A DNA stretch of 64,000 bases from Clostridiales bacterium (GTDB lineage Bacteria; Bacillota; Clostridia; Christensenellales; Aristaeellaceae): the NCBI GenBank assembly GCA_012837965.1, contig DUQF01000026.1, positions 1 through 64,000 on the forward strand, read 5' to 3'. Shown one piece after another: positions 53,274-63,384 of the stretch; within the stretch, counting starts at the first letter, position 1, and every line of letters begins with the position of its first letter. The position numbers and the translations under genes are program-made. The notes beneath the pieces were generated by a model, which saw only the letters and a list, made by a program, of their open reading frames with translations, was not told the origin of the DNA and searched no databases.

Positions 53274-54632
53274 ATGTTTGGTTGGAGAGGTAAAAAACTA
53301 CTCAGCATTACAGCGGTGTTTGTAGTGGTTTGGCTGATATTCTGTGGCTTATTCACCCTGACACAAATAATGAATAAATCGAACTCCTTAGACTTCCGTT
53401 TGTTTATGGACAAATTGGGCGGAAATGCACTTTTCTTCTTGGGATATGGTGATTTGCCAACCGCTGATGTGTGGCTGAAAAATACTGTTGCTCTGATTGC
53501 CATCCTTACAATCAGCATATTAACCACCTTTTTTACAATTAACTTTCTCTGGCGCGTTGATGATGTTGTTCTGATGCCGGCAATGTTTTTTGAAAAAACA
53601 ATGGATGCTCAAAGTAATTCAGCGTATAAAATCCGGTTTATGATAAACAACAAGGGTAAGCGAATTGCAAATCTGAGGCTTTCATTTACCGCTTATTTAC
53701 ACGAAGAAAATAGCCAGCTAAAAATATCAGAAAGCCCGGAGTATACATATCCCATATTATTCGAAAACTCTTGTTGGACAATAGAGGATGATTTGCAGTT
53801 AGGTTTCTTTCAGGATGTACTCTATCGACAGTTCTTGAATCACCCTGATACAGTTTCCGTTGACAAACAAAATACTGAAAACAAAAAAGTCACAATCTAT
53901 ATGACTTTATGGTTTGTCGATACACAATCCGGACAGGAGTGTTGTAACATTCTTGATTACAATACAAGCGATTTATATGCATATGATAAAGAAAAAAACT
54001 ATAAAAAAATGACATATAGGAAAATCCAAAGACTAATCAAGGAACAAGAATTTAACAGCAACCAGGTGAATGAAAGAAAAGATTTCATCAAGTATATTAC
54101 CAGTCGTTTCAAGCCTTTTGACAGGAAACGATTAAAATTATCTCCTCGAAATAGTCCGTTTAAGTTCAAAATAGTTGAAAATCAACAATACGCAAGTGGC
54201 GCCAAAATTGTAATAAACACAGAAAACAACAATGAACGCTTTCCCATGTTTTACTATGACTATAAGGATCAACCTTTAGACTGGTCCATTTACAAAGATG
54301 ATAAGATTAACCCAGTTGGAAAGTTTCACATCGATTCTGATAACATCAACCAGTTAATACTGGAGGTTAAAAGTGGTGATGGGTCCGACCATGTCTATAC
54401 CTTCTACGACAAAACACAATCTGTTAATAAAGAAGATGGGACACTTTGCTTCAATATAAGCTTAGCGGAACTGATAAAGAAATCACACAATCCTAATCTG
54501 AAGGCGATTAGAGAAATAAACATTGTTTTTCCAAGAACAGCGATTGATAAGGATGGTAATCTATCGCATGTCAGTGGAAGTGTCGTGATAGAACAATTTG
54601 GGCTTGAATATCAAGATTCGTTACTTGAATAA
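53274..54632 (+). CDS. Kir/K+-channel-like two-helix membrane protein with extra C-terminal domain
   Basis: Start at the ATG at 53274 with GAAAGGA 6 bases upstream; 452 residues (a GTG at 53253 is poorer). Helix 1 spans about 9-31, a re-entrant-like segment ends in GYGD (57-60), and helix 2 spans about 71-92: the TM1-pore-TM2 order of inward-rectifier channels. The filter usually reads T-V-G-Y-G; here Phe-Leu precede Gly. After helix 2, a stretch through KIRFMINNKGKRIANLRLSF resembles the start of the Kir cytoplasmic beta-sandwich. Residues about 300-452 form a further beta-rich, carbohydrate-module-like part. No known function; an ion channel is inferred from the motif. The gene is AT-rich, in an insert after tRNA-Leu. 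Confidence 0.6.
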   Translation: MFGWRGKKLLSITAVFVVVWLIFCGLFTLTQIMNKSNSLDFRLFMDKLGGNALFFLGYGDLPTADVWLKNTVALIAILTISILTTFFTINFLWRVDDVVLMPAMFFEKTMDAQSNSAYKIRFMINNKGKRIANLRLSFTAYLHEENSQLKISESPEYTYPILFENSCWTIEDDLQLGFFQDVLYRQFLNHPDTVSVDKQNTENKKVTIYMTLWFVDTQSGQECCNILDYNTSDLYAYDKEKNYKKMTYRKIQRLIKEQEFNSNQVNERKDFIKYITSRFKPFDRKRLKLSPRNSPFKFKIVENQQYASGAKIVINTENNNERFPMFYYDYKDQPLDWSIYKDDKINPVGKFHIDSDNINQLILEVKSGDGSDHVYTFYDKTQSVNKEDGTLCFNISLAELIKKSHNPNLKAIREINIVFPRTAIDKDGNLSHVSGSVVIEQFGLEYQDSLLE

Positions 54633-54640
54633 ACAAATAC

Positions 54641-54699
54641 GGCATCCCCCCAGCTGTCAAGAAAAAAATGAAGTGTACATTGACTGTCCGGGGAATGCC
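54641..54699. repeat. Imperfect inverted repeat, possible mobile-element remnant
   Basis: GGCATCCCCCCAGCTGTCAA (54641-54660) and the reverse complement of 54680-54699 agree at GGCAT, CCCC and GTCAA, around a 19-base AT-rich centre. This could be a terminator of the channel-like gene, or the paired ends of a small deleted insertion element. Confidence 0.4.
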
Positions 54700-54724
54700 A
54701 TATTTGCCGGGAAAACTTGATTAT

Positions 54725-55363
54725 TCAGATATCTGTTTTATCTCTGTTTTCTTCTCTTTCATTGCCTCCTGTGGCTTCAAGCGTTTTTGCGTATTCATCA
54801 TCAATGCCGCTTAGCAGCTTGGTTTGCTAAGCGCCGGGCTGTATTTTAATCACAGGGATGCCGATGAACATGAGTTCCCGCCGCAGACTGTCGCTATAGG
54901 CTTCAATGGCCCGCTTGGAGGCGCAGTAGGCTCCCGCGAAGGGTTGAGATGCTGCCCAGCCCACGGTGGACGAGCAGTTGATAATGCGCCCCCTGCCTTT
55001 TTCGATTAAATCGATCATCACGGCGTTGGTGCGGGCGGTGCCAAGGACGTTGATGTCGATCAGCTTTTCCATCAGCGGGATGGCGTCGCCCTCAATCAGC
55101 GATGAAAACACCGATATGCCGGCGAAATTGACCACAGCGTCCAGGCGGTCGGTGTGTTTTAGTACCTCTTCTTTGGCGGCCTTTAGGCTGTTTATGTCTT
55201 GCACGTTGGCATGTATGGGAATGATGTTAGGCAACTTTCCCAGCTTTTTTAGCTTTTCCCTGTTGGTACCGACGGCAAACACTTTCCAGCCCTTTTGGGA
55301 CAGGGCTTTTACACACAGTTCTCCAAGGCCGCCGGTGGCGCCTGTAAAAAATACGGTTTTCAT
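54725..55363 (-). pseudogene. Broken short-chain dehydrogenase/reductase
   Basis: From the ATG at 55363 the frame gives 178 residues of a classical SDR: TGATGGLGELCVKAL cofactor loop, VNFAGIS, INCSSTVGWAASQPFAGAYCASKRAIEAYSDSL with the Ser-Tyr-Lys catalytic set, then IQPGA followed by TAG (54829-54827). The same frame continues after the TAG with QTKLLSGIDDEYAKTLEA, which is what should follow the PGA-F motif, and runs to TGA at 54725-54727. The rest of the normal C-terminus is missing. So the gene has a nonsense mutation and a lost end. It starts inside the end of the phosphodiester glycosidase gene (4-base overlap). Confidence 0.75.
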
Positions 55364-56409
55364 GGTAAATCCTCCTCGTAAATGCCGATGCCGATAATAT
55401 CTTGCTGTCGGCGGGCTCGCTGGTAACCGCTATAGATGCCCGAGCTCATGACATTATTACCCATAAAAACCATGGCCGCTGTTTGGCCGCCATCTAAGGT
55501 GTATGCCTCGTAGCAACCCCACTCCAACAGGCGGTCCGCCACAAAGCTTAGGGGTACTCCGGCGGACCGCTTGTTGCGCCCCTCGACCATAATGCCTATA
55601 AAGTGTCCGGGCCCAACAACGCCCAAAGCGCTGCGAGGTTCCCGGTGAGTAAAGCTCTGCTCCAAGCGCTCATCCTTCACCCTATCCTGAAACAGGATGG
55701 GGCCAAAGGCCAGCACGTCCAGCGCCCCTTTTTGAAGGTAATCTTCGCCGCTTAGCTGGCCGGGAGTGCGCATTTCAATATGGCCATCGGCATACAAAGC
55801 GAGTTCATCCAAGGGCGGTATCTTGGCCACAGGGCGGGTATAGGTTTTTTTGTGCAGAATTTTTCCATCACGAATAATCAGCCCGGTGCGCTCCTTGTTA
55901 TACAGGCGAAAGGAGAACAAATCCCCGTTCTGGGCGTATATTACCCGGTTGTTGCGGGCAATGTTTTCCGGCCTGTCCTGGGCATGGGAAGGGTTCTTGG
56001 GGTCGGCGGAAAAGACACGGAAGTGTTCCGGCTCCTTGAAGCGGATGTCCGCTATAAACCAGATAACGGTTTTCCGCCCAAACTCTCCCTTATAGCGGGT
56101 AATCTCCACCCGAAGGGTGGGCGACAGATAGATCCATTTGCCTCCTTCCTCATCTTGATAGACAAATTGTTTTTCTGCGCTCTGTTCATCCACCTGCAAA
56201 AAACCGCTCTCTGTAAGTGGCGGCCAATCCGTAAAGGGCAGGGGACCTTCGGCGGGAAAAGGCGTAGCTGTTGGCGCCGGGGTAGGCACGTCGGTGGGCA
56301 GGGGCGTTAGCTGTATTTCCTGCGAAAAGGCAGGCATTAAAACAGACAGCAGTACGCATAGCAAAAACACGGATACTGCCTGCCCTCTGATTTCTATCCG
56401 CCGATTCAT
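55360..56409 (-). CDS. Exported phosphodiester glycosidase family protein (NAGPA-like)
   Basis: 349 residues with a signal/anchor (about 12-29) followed by a Thr/Pro-rich linker (34-52). The C-terminal part has NGDLFSFRLYNKERTGLIIRDG, LAFGPILFQDRVK, HREPRSALGVVGPGHFIGIMVEGRN and YTLDGGQTAAMVFMGN motifs of the NAGPA/DUF2233 fold, which cleaves GlcNAc phosphodiesters. It may trim wall or capsule polymers. The 456 bp upstream (to 56865) holds its promoter region, no recognised gene, and the promoter of the next gene. Confidence 0.88.
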   Translation of the reverse strand: MNRRIEIRGQAVSVFLLCVLLSVLMPAFSQEIQLTPLPTDVPTPAPTATPFPAEGPLPFTDWPPLTESGFLQVDEQSAEKQFVYQDEEGGKWIYLSPTLRVEITRYKGEFGRKTVIWFIADIRFKEPEHFRVFSADPKNPSHAQDRPENIARNNRVIYAQNGDLFSFRLYNKERTGLIIRDGKILHKKTYTRPVAKIPPLDELALYADGHIEMRTPGQLSGEDYLQKGALDVLAFGPILFQDRVKDERLEQSFTHREPRSALGVVGPGHFIGIMVEGRNKRSAGVPLSFVADRLLEWGCYEAYTLDGGQTAAMVFMGNNVMSSGIYSGYQRARRQQDIIGIGIYEEDLP

Positions 56410-56803
56410 CTTTTACCTCCCTTTGTCAAGGTACAGACCCTCTTAAAGAGAAAACAAACCATGTAAAAACACAACCAAACTATAAAACAAGCGCCTTTAG
56501 TCTGTTTCACTCTTCTTTAACAATGCTATCTTACCATTTTTGTGGTGGTGTGGAAAGATGAAAATAAAGGGGATGAATTCCAATCACCCTATACTCGGAA
56601 AGGTGGTTATGCTTTGGTCAGCGCGGCTATTCAGAAATTGACCAATCAGTCGTAGAATGGTTGTTGGGGTCATTGGATAAATATTGGGTTTAGTCAGCGT
56701 TTTAGAACATGGGCGTACGGGCGTCGCTCCTGTTTTTTATGCCTTTGGAGCAGCCGAATGGGCTTTTGTTACGGAGAGTAACAGGAAAGTCACGGTTCGT
56801 TGA
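56410..56803. other. Gene-free stretch between divergent genes
   Basis: About 390 bp. It contains short open stretches, one of them reading RGYSEIDQSVVEWLLGSLDK on the plus strand around 56624-56683 that might be a gene fragment, but no convincing gene, RNA or repeat. Confidence 0.4.
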
Positions 56804-56832
56804 TTGTCAAGCGCATTTTCCTTTGCTAAGAT
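56804..56832 (+). promoter_or_regulatory. Promoter of the XRE regulator gene
   Basis: TTGTCA (56804-56809), 17-bp spacer, TAAGAT (56827-56832). The ATG is at 56866. Confidence 0.6.
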
Positions 56833-56865
56833 GAAGCCACAGTAAACTTGCAGGAGGAGAAATCT

Positions 56866-57456
56866 ATGTTACTGGGAGAAAAAATCAAGAAGGCCAGAAA
56901 AGAGTGCGGCCTGTCACAAGAGCAATTAGCGGAAAAAATGTCGCTTTCAAGATCGGCGATCGCCAAATGGGAAGCCGGAAACGGACTGCCCGATGTAGAT
57001 AATCTGAAAGCCTTGGCGCGGTTATTGAATGTGAGCGTTGACTATCTTTTGGACGACACGGGCGAAGTGGATGAGGTGGTGCTGCGAGAATCCTATCAGC
57101 TATCGGACTTTGGAACCGGTAGCAAGAAACAGAAGAAAGACCGGGTCATCCGCCAAAAGTTTCCGGACGCCACCATACATCCTGTGCTTGGCAAGCTGAA
57201 GCCAACCAAGACTGAAAAAGTGCTTGACAATGCTATCGGGTTTTTAACCGGCGCGCCCTTTGGCATCCCTCAGTTGGTGAATAGTATGAAACATACCGAC
57301 AAGGAATTTTATTTAGTGGAAAAAGACGGCAAGCAATTCTTTGTCACGGTGACCGATGAGTTTATCGAGACTCGCCAACTTGCCAAATATATTACAGAAA
57401 AGAAGTTTGAAATAGGGGAGTGGCTGTTTACCAAGTGTTCCTATGAGGTGAAGTGA
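56866..57456 (+). CDS. XRE-family transcriptional regulator
   Basis: Start at the ATG at 56866 with AGGAGG 7 bases upstream; 196 residues. The N-terminal HTH (about 3-60) is KKARKECGLSQEQLAEKMSLSRSAIAKWEAGNGLPDVDNLKALARLLNVSVDYLL. The rest (about 65-196) is a soluble beta/alpha domain with FPDATIHPVLGKLKPTKTEKVLDN and an FYLVEKDGKQFFVTVT strand pair; I do not recognise it. No membrane helix, unlike the XRE protein at 40606. It has its own promoter and terminator. Confidence 0.85.
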   Translation: MLLGEKIKKARKECGLSQEQLAEKMSLSRSAIAKWEAGNGLPDVDNLKALARLLNVSVDYLLDDTGEVDEVVLRESYQLSDFGTGSKKQKKDRVIRQKFPDATIHPVLGKLKPTKTEKVLDNAIGFLTGAPFGIPQLVNSMKHTDKEFYLVEKDGKQFFVTVTDEFIETRQLAKYITEKKFEIGEWLFTKCSYEVK

Positions 57457-57480
57457 AAGCTTGAAAGAATGCGCGCAATA

Positions 57481-57524
57481 AAAAACCGTACCCGATTCAC
57501 GAATGGAAAAGGGTTCGGTTTTTG
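57481..57524 (+). terminator. Terminator of the XRE regulator gene
   Basis: AAAAACCG-T-ACCC (57481-57493) pairs with GGGT-T-CGGTTTTT (57511-57523), followed by GTTTTTA. Stem of 12 pairs with one mismatch. Confidence 0.85.
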
Positions 57525-57638
57525 TTTTTAAAGCGGCAACTATTTCAGAAACGGACCGGTCGCAGTATGATATTTTATTGATTATTTTAATGCTGGAAAC
57601 GGCAAATGTTATGAATTAAAAATAAGCCGATAACTTCT

Positions 57639-58469
57639 TCACATCATGATCGTTTGAATAACAATGCAGCCCGGGCCGCCGTGGGTGATTAGCGAGGGCG
57701 GAAGGGTAAAAAGCTCAAAAACGGAAGAAGCAAAAGTTTCCTTGAATTGCTCCAGTACCTCCATCGCCTTTTCCTTGACGCCGCCGTGCGATATGGTTAT
57801 CAAATATTTTTCGTTGACGCCCAAATCCTTAAAGTGGTCAATCAGCGCCGCGACTGCTCTTTTGACTGTCCGCTTAATGGAAAACAGGGTGATTCGTCTT
57901 TTGTCCTGTGTTTGTGTCAGGAAGGGCACAATCTTCAGCAATGTACCGATTTTGGCGGCTACGGGCGTGAGCCTGCCGCTGCGCTTAAGGAAATTAAAGT
58001 CCTGCGGAATGACAAAAGAAACCGATGTTTCGATGCATTTTTGCAGGGCGTTTTTAATGCTCTCAATGTTGATGCCTTCATCCCTCAGCTTCATTGCTTT
58101 TTGAACCAAATACCACTGGGGGCCGGCTAAGGTTTTCGTGTCCATCACGTGAATTTGCTTGTCTTCGTCCAGCAGGTGCTTGGCCGCTTCCATGTTTTGA
58201 TAGGTGCCGGAAAGACCATCGCCAAGGGGCAACGCCAGCACTTCTTCCTCACAGCTTTCATACGCTTCAAGCACGTCGGCAATAGATGGTTGCGAGGTGG
58301 TAGGCGTTTCACCGGCTTCAATTTTGTCTAAAATTTCTTGGGTGGTAATGTCCACATAGTCTTTGTATGCTTTGCCGCCCATCAGCGTGCAGGAGGGCAC
58401 GACCGTTATTCCAAGGCGTTGTCCCTCTTCGGGCGTGTACAACGCGGGTGAATCTACAACAATTCTCAT
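57639..58469 (-). CDS. DegV family fatty-acid-binding protein
   Basis: 276 residues. The N-terminal part has DSPALYTPEEGQRLGITVVPS, the family TSQPS motif (about residue 58-62) and a LSGTYQNMEAAKHLL segment; the C-terminal half contains DFNFLKRSGRLTPVAAKIGTLLKIVP, as in DegV/FakB. These proteins bind fatty acids for phosphorylation by a FakA partner; none is in the window. A single-copy gene with no operon partner. Confidence 0.94.
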   Translation of the reverse strand: MRIVVDSPALYTPEEGQRLGITVVPSCTLMGGKAYKDYVDITTQEILDKIEAGETPTTSQPSIADVLEAYESCEEEVLALPLGDGLSGTYQNMEAAKHLLDEDKQIHVMDTKTLAGPQWYLVQKAMKLRDEGINIESIKNALQKCIETSVSFVIPQDFNFLKRSGRLTPVAAKIGTLLKIVPFLTQTQDKRRITLFSIKRTVKRAVAALIDHFKDLGVNEKYLITISHGGVKEKAMEVLEQFKETFASSVFELFTLPPSLITHGGPGCIVIQTIMM

Positions 58470-58546
58470 AGCCCTACCTCCAACATACGTACTGGTGTGT
58501 TTTGGTGCTTAGTTTATTCTTTTTGGGCAAGCTTGTCAATTTTTCT

Positions 58547-59653
58547 TTAAAAAAGAAACCGTTCCATTGCTTCTTTGGCGATTTCCTTGGCTTTTTTCAT
58601 GGCGGTTGGGAAGGCGAGGACGTCTAAATCCTTGGCCCAAAAATATTTTTTGGGCGCCTCGGTGCTTTGGCATATAAAGGGTACGATGCGCATATTCCAA
58701 ACGCGGTGGGTAAAGATGTGTTTTGCTTTAACCACCTGTCCATGGCTTATTATTCCAAGCCCCATGTTGGCAAGGGCTTTTTTCATACCTTTTGTGTCTG
58801 TTATATCTTCTGCCAGAACAAATACATGCATGCCTTTAAGCAGCCTTTCTTCCCGCTGATGAATGAGGACGCCTTCTTGTGACACAACCACCATGACGCC
58901 CAAGTCAATTTCCTTGGGCGGATTCTTTCGATCCATCAAGGGAAGGGAAGCGGGGTCGCCCTCCTTCAAAGCAAGGCAATGCTTTTGGATGGGGCAGGCG
59001 GCGCAGTCAGGAGTGCCGGGGGTACAGAGAGTGGCGCCAAGGTCCATGAGGGCCTGATTGATATGCCCGCTGTCAGATGGTTTTAGCGTCCCGCCGTTTT
59101 CAGTGGGCATCAGCGCCTGTCCAAAGGCGGTTACTTTGCGCTGGACGGAGGGGGCATTGATATTTTCCTCAATATAAAACAAGCGAGCGATAACCCGCTT
59201 CAGGTTGCCGTCAATGGCGGGGACGGGCACATCAAAGGCGATGGAGGCGATAGCGGCCGCAGTGTAGGGGCCGATGCCGGGCAGCTTTTGCAGCTCCTCC
59301 ACGGTACTTGGGAAACCTTGTTCGGAAATGATTTTAGCGCACTTATGCAGGTTGCGGGCACGGGAATAGTAACCCAGTCCCTCCCAGAGCTTAAGCACCT
59401 CTTCCTGTGTCGCGGCGGCTAAGGCGTGCGCGTTGGGAAAGCGTTCAAGAAAGCGGGTATAATAACCCTCTACCGTTTCGGTGCGGGTTTGCTGGAGCAT
59501 AATTTCCGACAGCCAAATGCGGTAGGGATCCTTGGTGCCGCGAAACACAAGGCTGCGGGCGTTTTTTTTATACCAAGAAAGCAGGGCGGCAGCTGCTTCC
59601 CGCCCTCTTTTTTGTTGGGCTTTGGTGGGCGAAAATAAGTCGGTCTTTTTCAT
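58547..59653 (-). CDS. mutY: A/G-specific adenine glycosylase
   Basis: Removes adenine opposite 8-oxoguanine. I start at the ATG at 59653 (MKKTDLFSPTKAQQ), giving 368 residues; the longer frame covers promoter DNA. Features: MLQQTRTETVEGYY with the catalytic Glu region, LPGIGPYTAAAI helix-hairpin-helix, AIDGNLKRV with the catalytic Asp, a four-Cys iron-sulfur loop (CTPGTPDCAACPIQKHC) and a C-terminal NUDIX-like domain (about 235-360). No ribosome site precedes the ATG, and an extended -10 sits just upstream. Confidence 0.95.
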   Translation of the reverse strand: MKKTDLFSPTKAQQKRGREAAAALLSWYKKNARSLVFRGTKDPYRIWLSEIMLQQTRTETVEGYYTRFLERFPNAHALAAATQEEVLKLWEGLGYYSRARNLHKCAKIISEQGFPSTVEELQKLPGIGPYTAAAIASIAFDVPVPAIDGNLKRVIARLFYIEENINAPSVQRKVTAFGQALMPTENGGTLKPSDSGHINQALMDLGATLCTPGTPDCAACPIQKHCLALKEGDPASLPLMDRKNPPKEIDLGVMVVVSQEGVLIHQREERLLKGMHVFVLAEDITDTKGMKKALANMGLGIISHGQVVKAKHIFTHRVWNMRIVPFICQSTEAPKKYFWAKDLDVLAFPTAMKKAKEIAKEAMERFLF

Positions 59654-59659
59654 AGGAGC

Positions 59660-59668
59660 AGTGTACCA
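59660..59668 (-). promoter_or_regulatory. Extended -10 of mutY, possibly leaderless
   Basis: On the minus strand TGGTACACT ends 7 bases before the mutY ATG at 59653, so transcription should begin at or next to the start codon. No -35 was found. Confidence 0.4.
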
Positions 59669-59795
59669 TAGTTTCGGGATTTTCGCATCAGCGTGAAAGA
59701 TAAAGACGAAAAACGGCTTAAAACGCTCATGCACTATCTTTTATGATGAGATTGTTAATGAAGCTATATTTATTAAAAATTTACATATAAAAGAC

Positions 59796-59824
59796 TTGAC
59801 TTCCTTTTGTAAGGGTGTTACAAT
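59796..59824 (+). promoter_or_regulatory. Promoter of a possible ncRNA upstream of groESL
   Basis: TTGACT (59796-59801), 17-bp spacer, TACAAT (59819-59824). No open reading frame with a ribosome site follows; the groESL promoter is 200 bp farther. Confidence 0.7.
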
Positions 59825-59830
59825 GCCAAT

Positions 59831-59950
59831 GGTTAGTCTTGTCTAACCTCCTAATGCCAGTGCCGCAGCGACTTGTTTGCTCGGCATTTTCCTTTAAGGG
59901 TCGGGAAACGAACAAAAGTGAATAAATGAATCTGTGAGAGGGTGGAAGAC
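59831..59950 (+). ncRNA. Candidate structured RNA
   Basis: Downstream of a good promoter and without a coding signal. GGTTAG/CTAACC (59831-59848) forms a small hairpin; AATGCC/GGCATT (from 59853) encloses another; and GTCTT (59836) can pair with AAGAC near 59947, closing a long hairpin. This is reminiscent of 6S-like RNAs but no specific family could be recognised. The 3' end is uncertain; ATCAACA/TGTTGAT (about 59958-59985) may be part of a terminator. Confidence 0.3.
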
Positions 59951-60023
59951 AGCCATTAATCAACAATTTTGGCGCATATGTTGATAAAGTCCCGTGTTTT
60001 TAGAAAAAATTTACCTTGACCAC

Positions 60024-60052
60024 TTGATATTTTTCTAAAAATAGGGTATATT
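60024..60052 (+). promoter_or_regulatory. Sigma-A promoter of groESL
   Basis: TTGATA (60024-60029), 17-bp spacer, TATATT (60047-60052). The start point falls just before CIRCE. Confidence 0.75.
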
Positions 60053-60065
60053 ATATACCGTAGGG

Positions 60066-60092
60066 TTAGCACTCAAAAGAAAAGAGTGCTAA
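60066..60092 (+). promoter_or_regulatory. CIRCE operator of groESL
   Basis: TTAGCACTC (60066-60074), 9-base spacer, GAGTGCTAA (60084-60092), identical in arms to the hrcA CIRCE. HrcA from 3.8 kb should repress both operons. Confidence 0.97.
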
Positions 60093-60115
60093 CAAAATGT
60101 AAAGGAGGAACTTAA

Positions 60116-62051
<1,936 letters not shown>

Positions 62052-62077
62052 GCAAAGCTCACCACTTAAAACTTTTT

Positions 62078-62098
62078 CCCTCCCTATCAAAGGGAGGG
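62078..62098 (+). terminator. Terminator of groESL
   Basis: CCCTCCC (62078-62084), 7-base loop, GGGAGGG (62092-62098), then ATTCTTATAC. Confidence 0.65.
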
Positions 62099-62109
62099 AT
62101 TCTTATACA

Positions 62110-62136
62110 CAAAAAACCCGCATCAAAAGATGCGGG
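62110..62136 (-). terminator. Terminator of the symporter gene
   Basis: On the minus strand CCCGCATC (62136-62129), TTTT loop, GATGCGGG (62124-62117) followed by TTTTTTG. Strong hairpin with a T-run. Confidence 0.9.
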
Positions 62137-62157
62137 GTAAACGTTAAGAAAGTATTT

Positions 62158-63384
62158 TTATTCTTTCTTAGCCATCTTTTCTTTTTCAAGGCGGGAAATC
62201 CACATGGCGCAGGTAGCGTCACCCGTGATGTTCAGGGTGGTTCTGCCCATGTCGAAGATCTTGTCGACGCCTGCAATCAGCGCGATACCCGCGACCGGCA
62301 GGTTGACCGATTCAAGCACCATGGCCAGCATGATCATGCCGGCGCCGGACACGCCCGCCGTGCCGATGGAAGCGATGGTGGCTGTGAGTACGATGGTGGC
62401 CATCTGGGCAAGGGTTAAATCTACCCCGTAGCAGGAGGCAATGAATATGCTGGTCACGCCCATGTAAATGGCGGTACCGTCCATGTTAATGGTAGCGCCA
62501 AGGGGCAGCACGAAGGAAGACACTTCGGGCAGGGCGCCCAAGTTGTTGCTGCACTCAATGGTTAGCGGCAAGGTGGCGCTGGATGAGGTGGTGGTAAAGG
62601 CGGTAATCATGGCGCTGGACATGCCTTTAACGAAAGCGACGGGGCTCATCTTTGAGAGGAACTTGACCGACAGACCATAGACCACCACCACATGAACAAT
62701 GTAGGCGATGTAGGCAACCAGAAGCACCAGTGCCAGCGAGCCTACGATAGCGGCGCCGTTGACGGCGACCACATCAACCATCAGGGCGAAAACGCCGATG
62801 GGGGAGAAGCCAATGATCATCATCAAAATCTTCATGGTCACATCGTTCATGTCGCTAATCAGGCTGCCTACACGCTGACCGGCTTCACCTGCCGACAGGA
62901 TGCCGGCGCCAAGGAACAGGGCGATAACAATCAGGGGCAGCATGTCGGCGTTGACAAGCGGCGATAGGATGTTTGACGGGAAGATGTTCACAATTACCTT
63001 GCTTAAGTCGCTTGATTTGGCCTCATACACCAGGTCGGTGGTTTCAAGCTTGGGGAACCAGCCAAGGTTTTTAAACACATTGGCAAAGAACAGGCCGATA
63101 ATAATTGCGATGGCGGTTGTACATATGTAGTACACGAAGGTCTTGCCGCCGATGGAGCCCACACGTCTTAAGTCTTTGAGCGCGACAACGCCCGTGACGA
63201 TGGAGAACAGCACCACCGGTACCACGATAAACTTTAATAAGTTAATATAAATGGTGCCGACGGGCTTGAGGTATGTGGTAGTATAGCTTGCCCAGCCAAG
63301 CTGGTACGCTATGATGCCCACGACAATGCCCAAAATCATTGCGATAAAGATTTTGACGCCTAAAGAAAGCTTGCGTGATGACAT
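62158..63384 (-). CDS. Dicarboxylate/amino-acid:cation symporter (DAACS family)
   Basis: 408 residues with about 8 helices plus re-entrant loops. AFTTTSSSATLPLTIEC matches the serine-rich HP1 loop, GATINMDGTAIYMGV the NMDGT motif and GTAGVSGAGMIMLAMVLES the HP2 region. Substrate probably glutamate/aspartate or C4-dicarboxylates with Na+ or H+. AAGGAGG precedes the ATG. Convergent with groEL and ended by a strong terminator. Confidence 0.95.
   Translation of the reverse strand: MSSRKLSLGVKIFIAMILGIVVGIIAYQLGWASYTTTYLKPVGTIYINLLKFIVVPVVLFSIVTGVVALKDLRRVGSIGGKTFVYYICTTAIAIIIGLFFANVFKNLGWFPKLETTDLVYEAKSSDLSKVIVNIFPSNILSPLVNADMLPLIVIALFLGAGILSAGEAGQRVGSLISDMNDVTMKILMMIIGFSPIGVFALMVDVVAVNGAAIVGSLALVLLVAYIAYIVHVVVVYGLSVKFLSKMSPVAFVKGMSSAMITAFTTTSSSATLPLTIECSNNLGALPEVSSFVLPLGATINMDGTAIYMGVTSIFIASCYGVDLTLAQMATIVLTATIASIGTAGVSGAGMIMLAMVLESVNLPVAGIALIAGVDKIFDMGRTTLNITGDATCAMWISRLEKEKMAKKE

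Noticed and set aside
52320..54730. Duplicated attachment site for the tRNA-Leu insert
   Set aside because: No second copy of the tRNA 3' end was found by eye up to 54.7 kb; kept only as an open possibility.
54827..54829. Amber recoding (read-through or special amino acid) in the SDR gene
   Set aside because: The rest of the C-terminus is also missing, so a broken gene explains it better; no recoding signal is visible.
59781..59966. 61-residue minus-strand frame upstream of groESL
   Set aside because: No ribosome site and it runs against a strong promoter and the candidate RNA.
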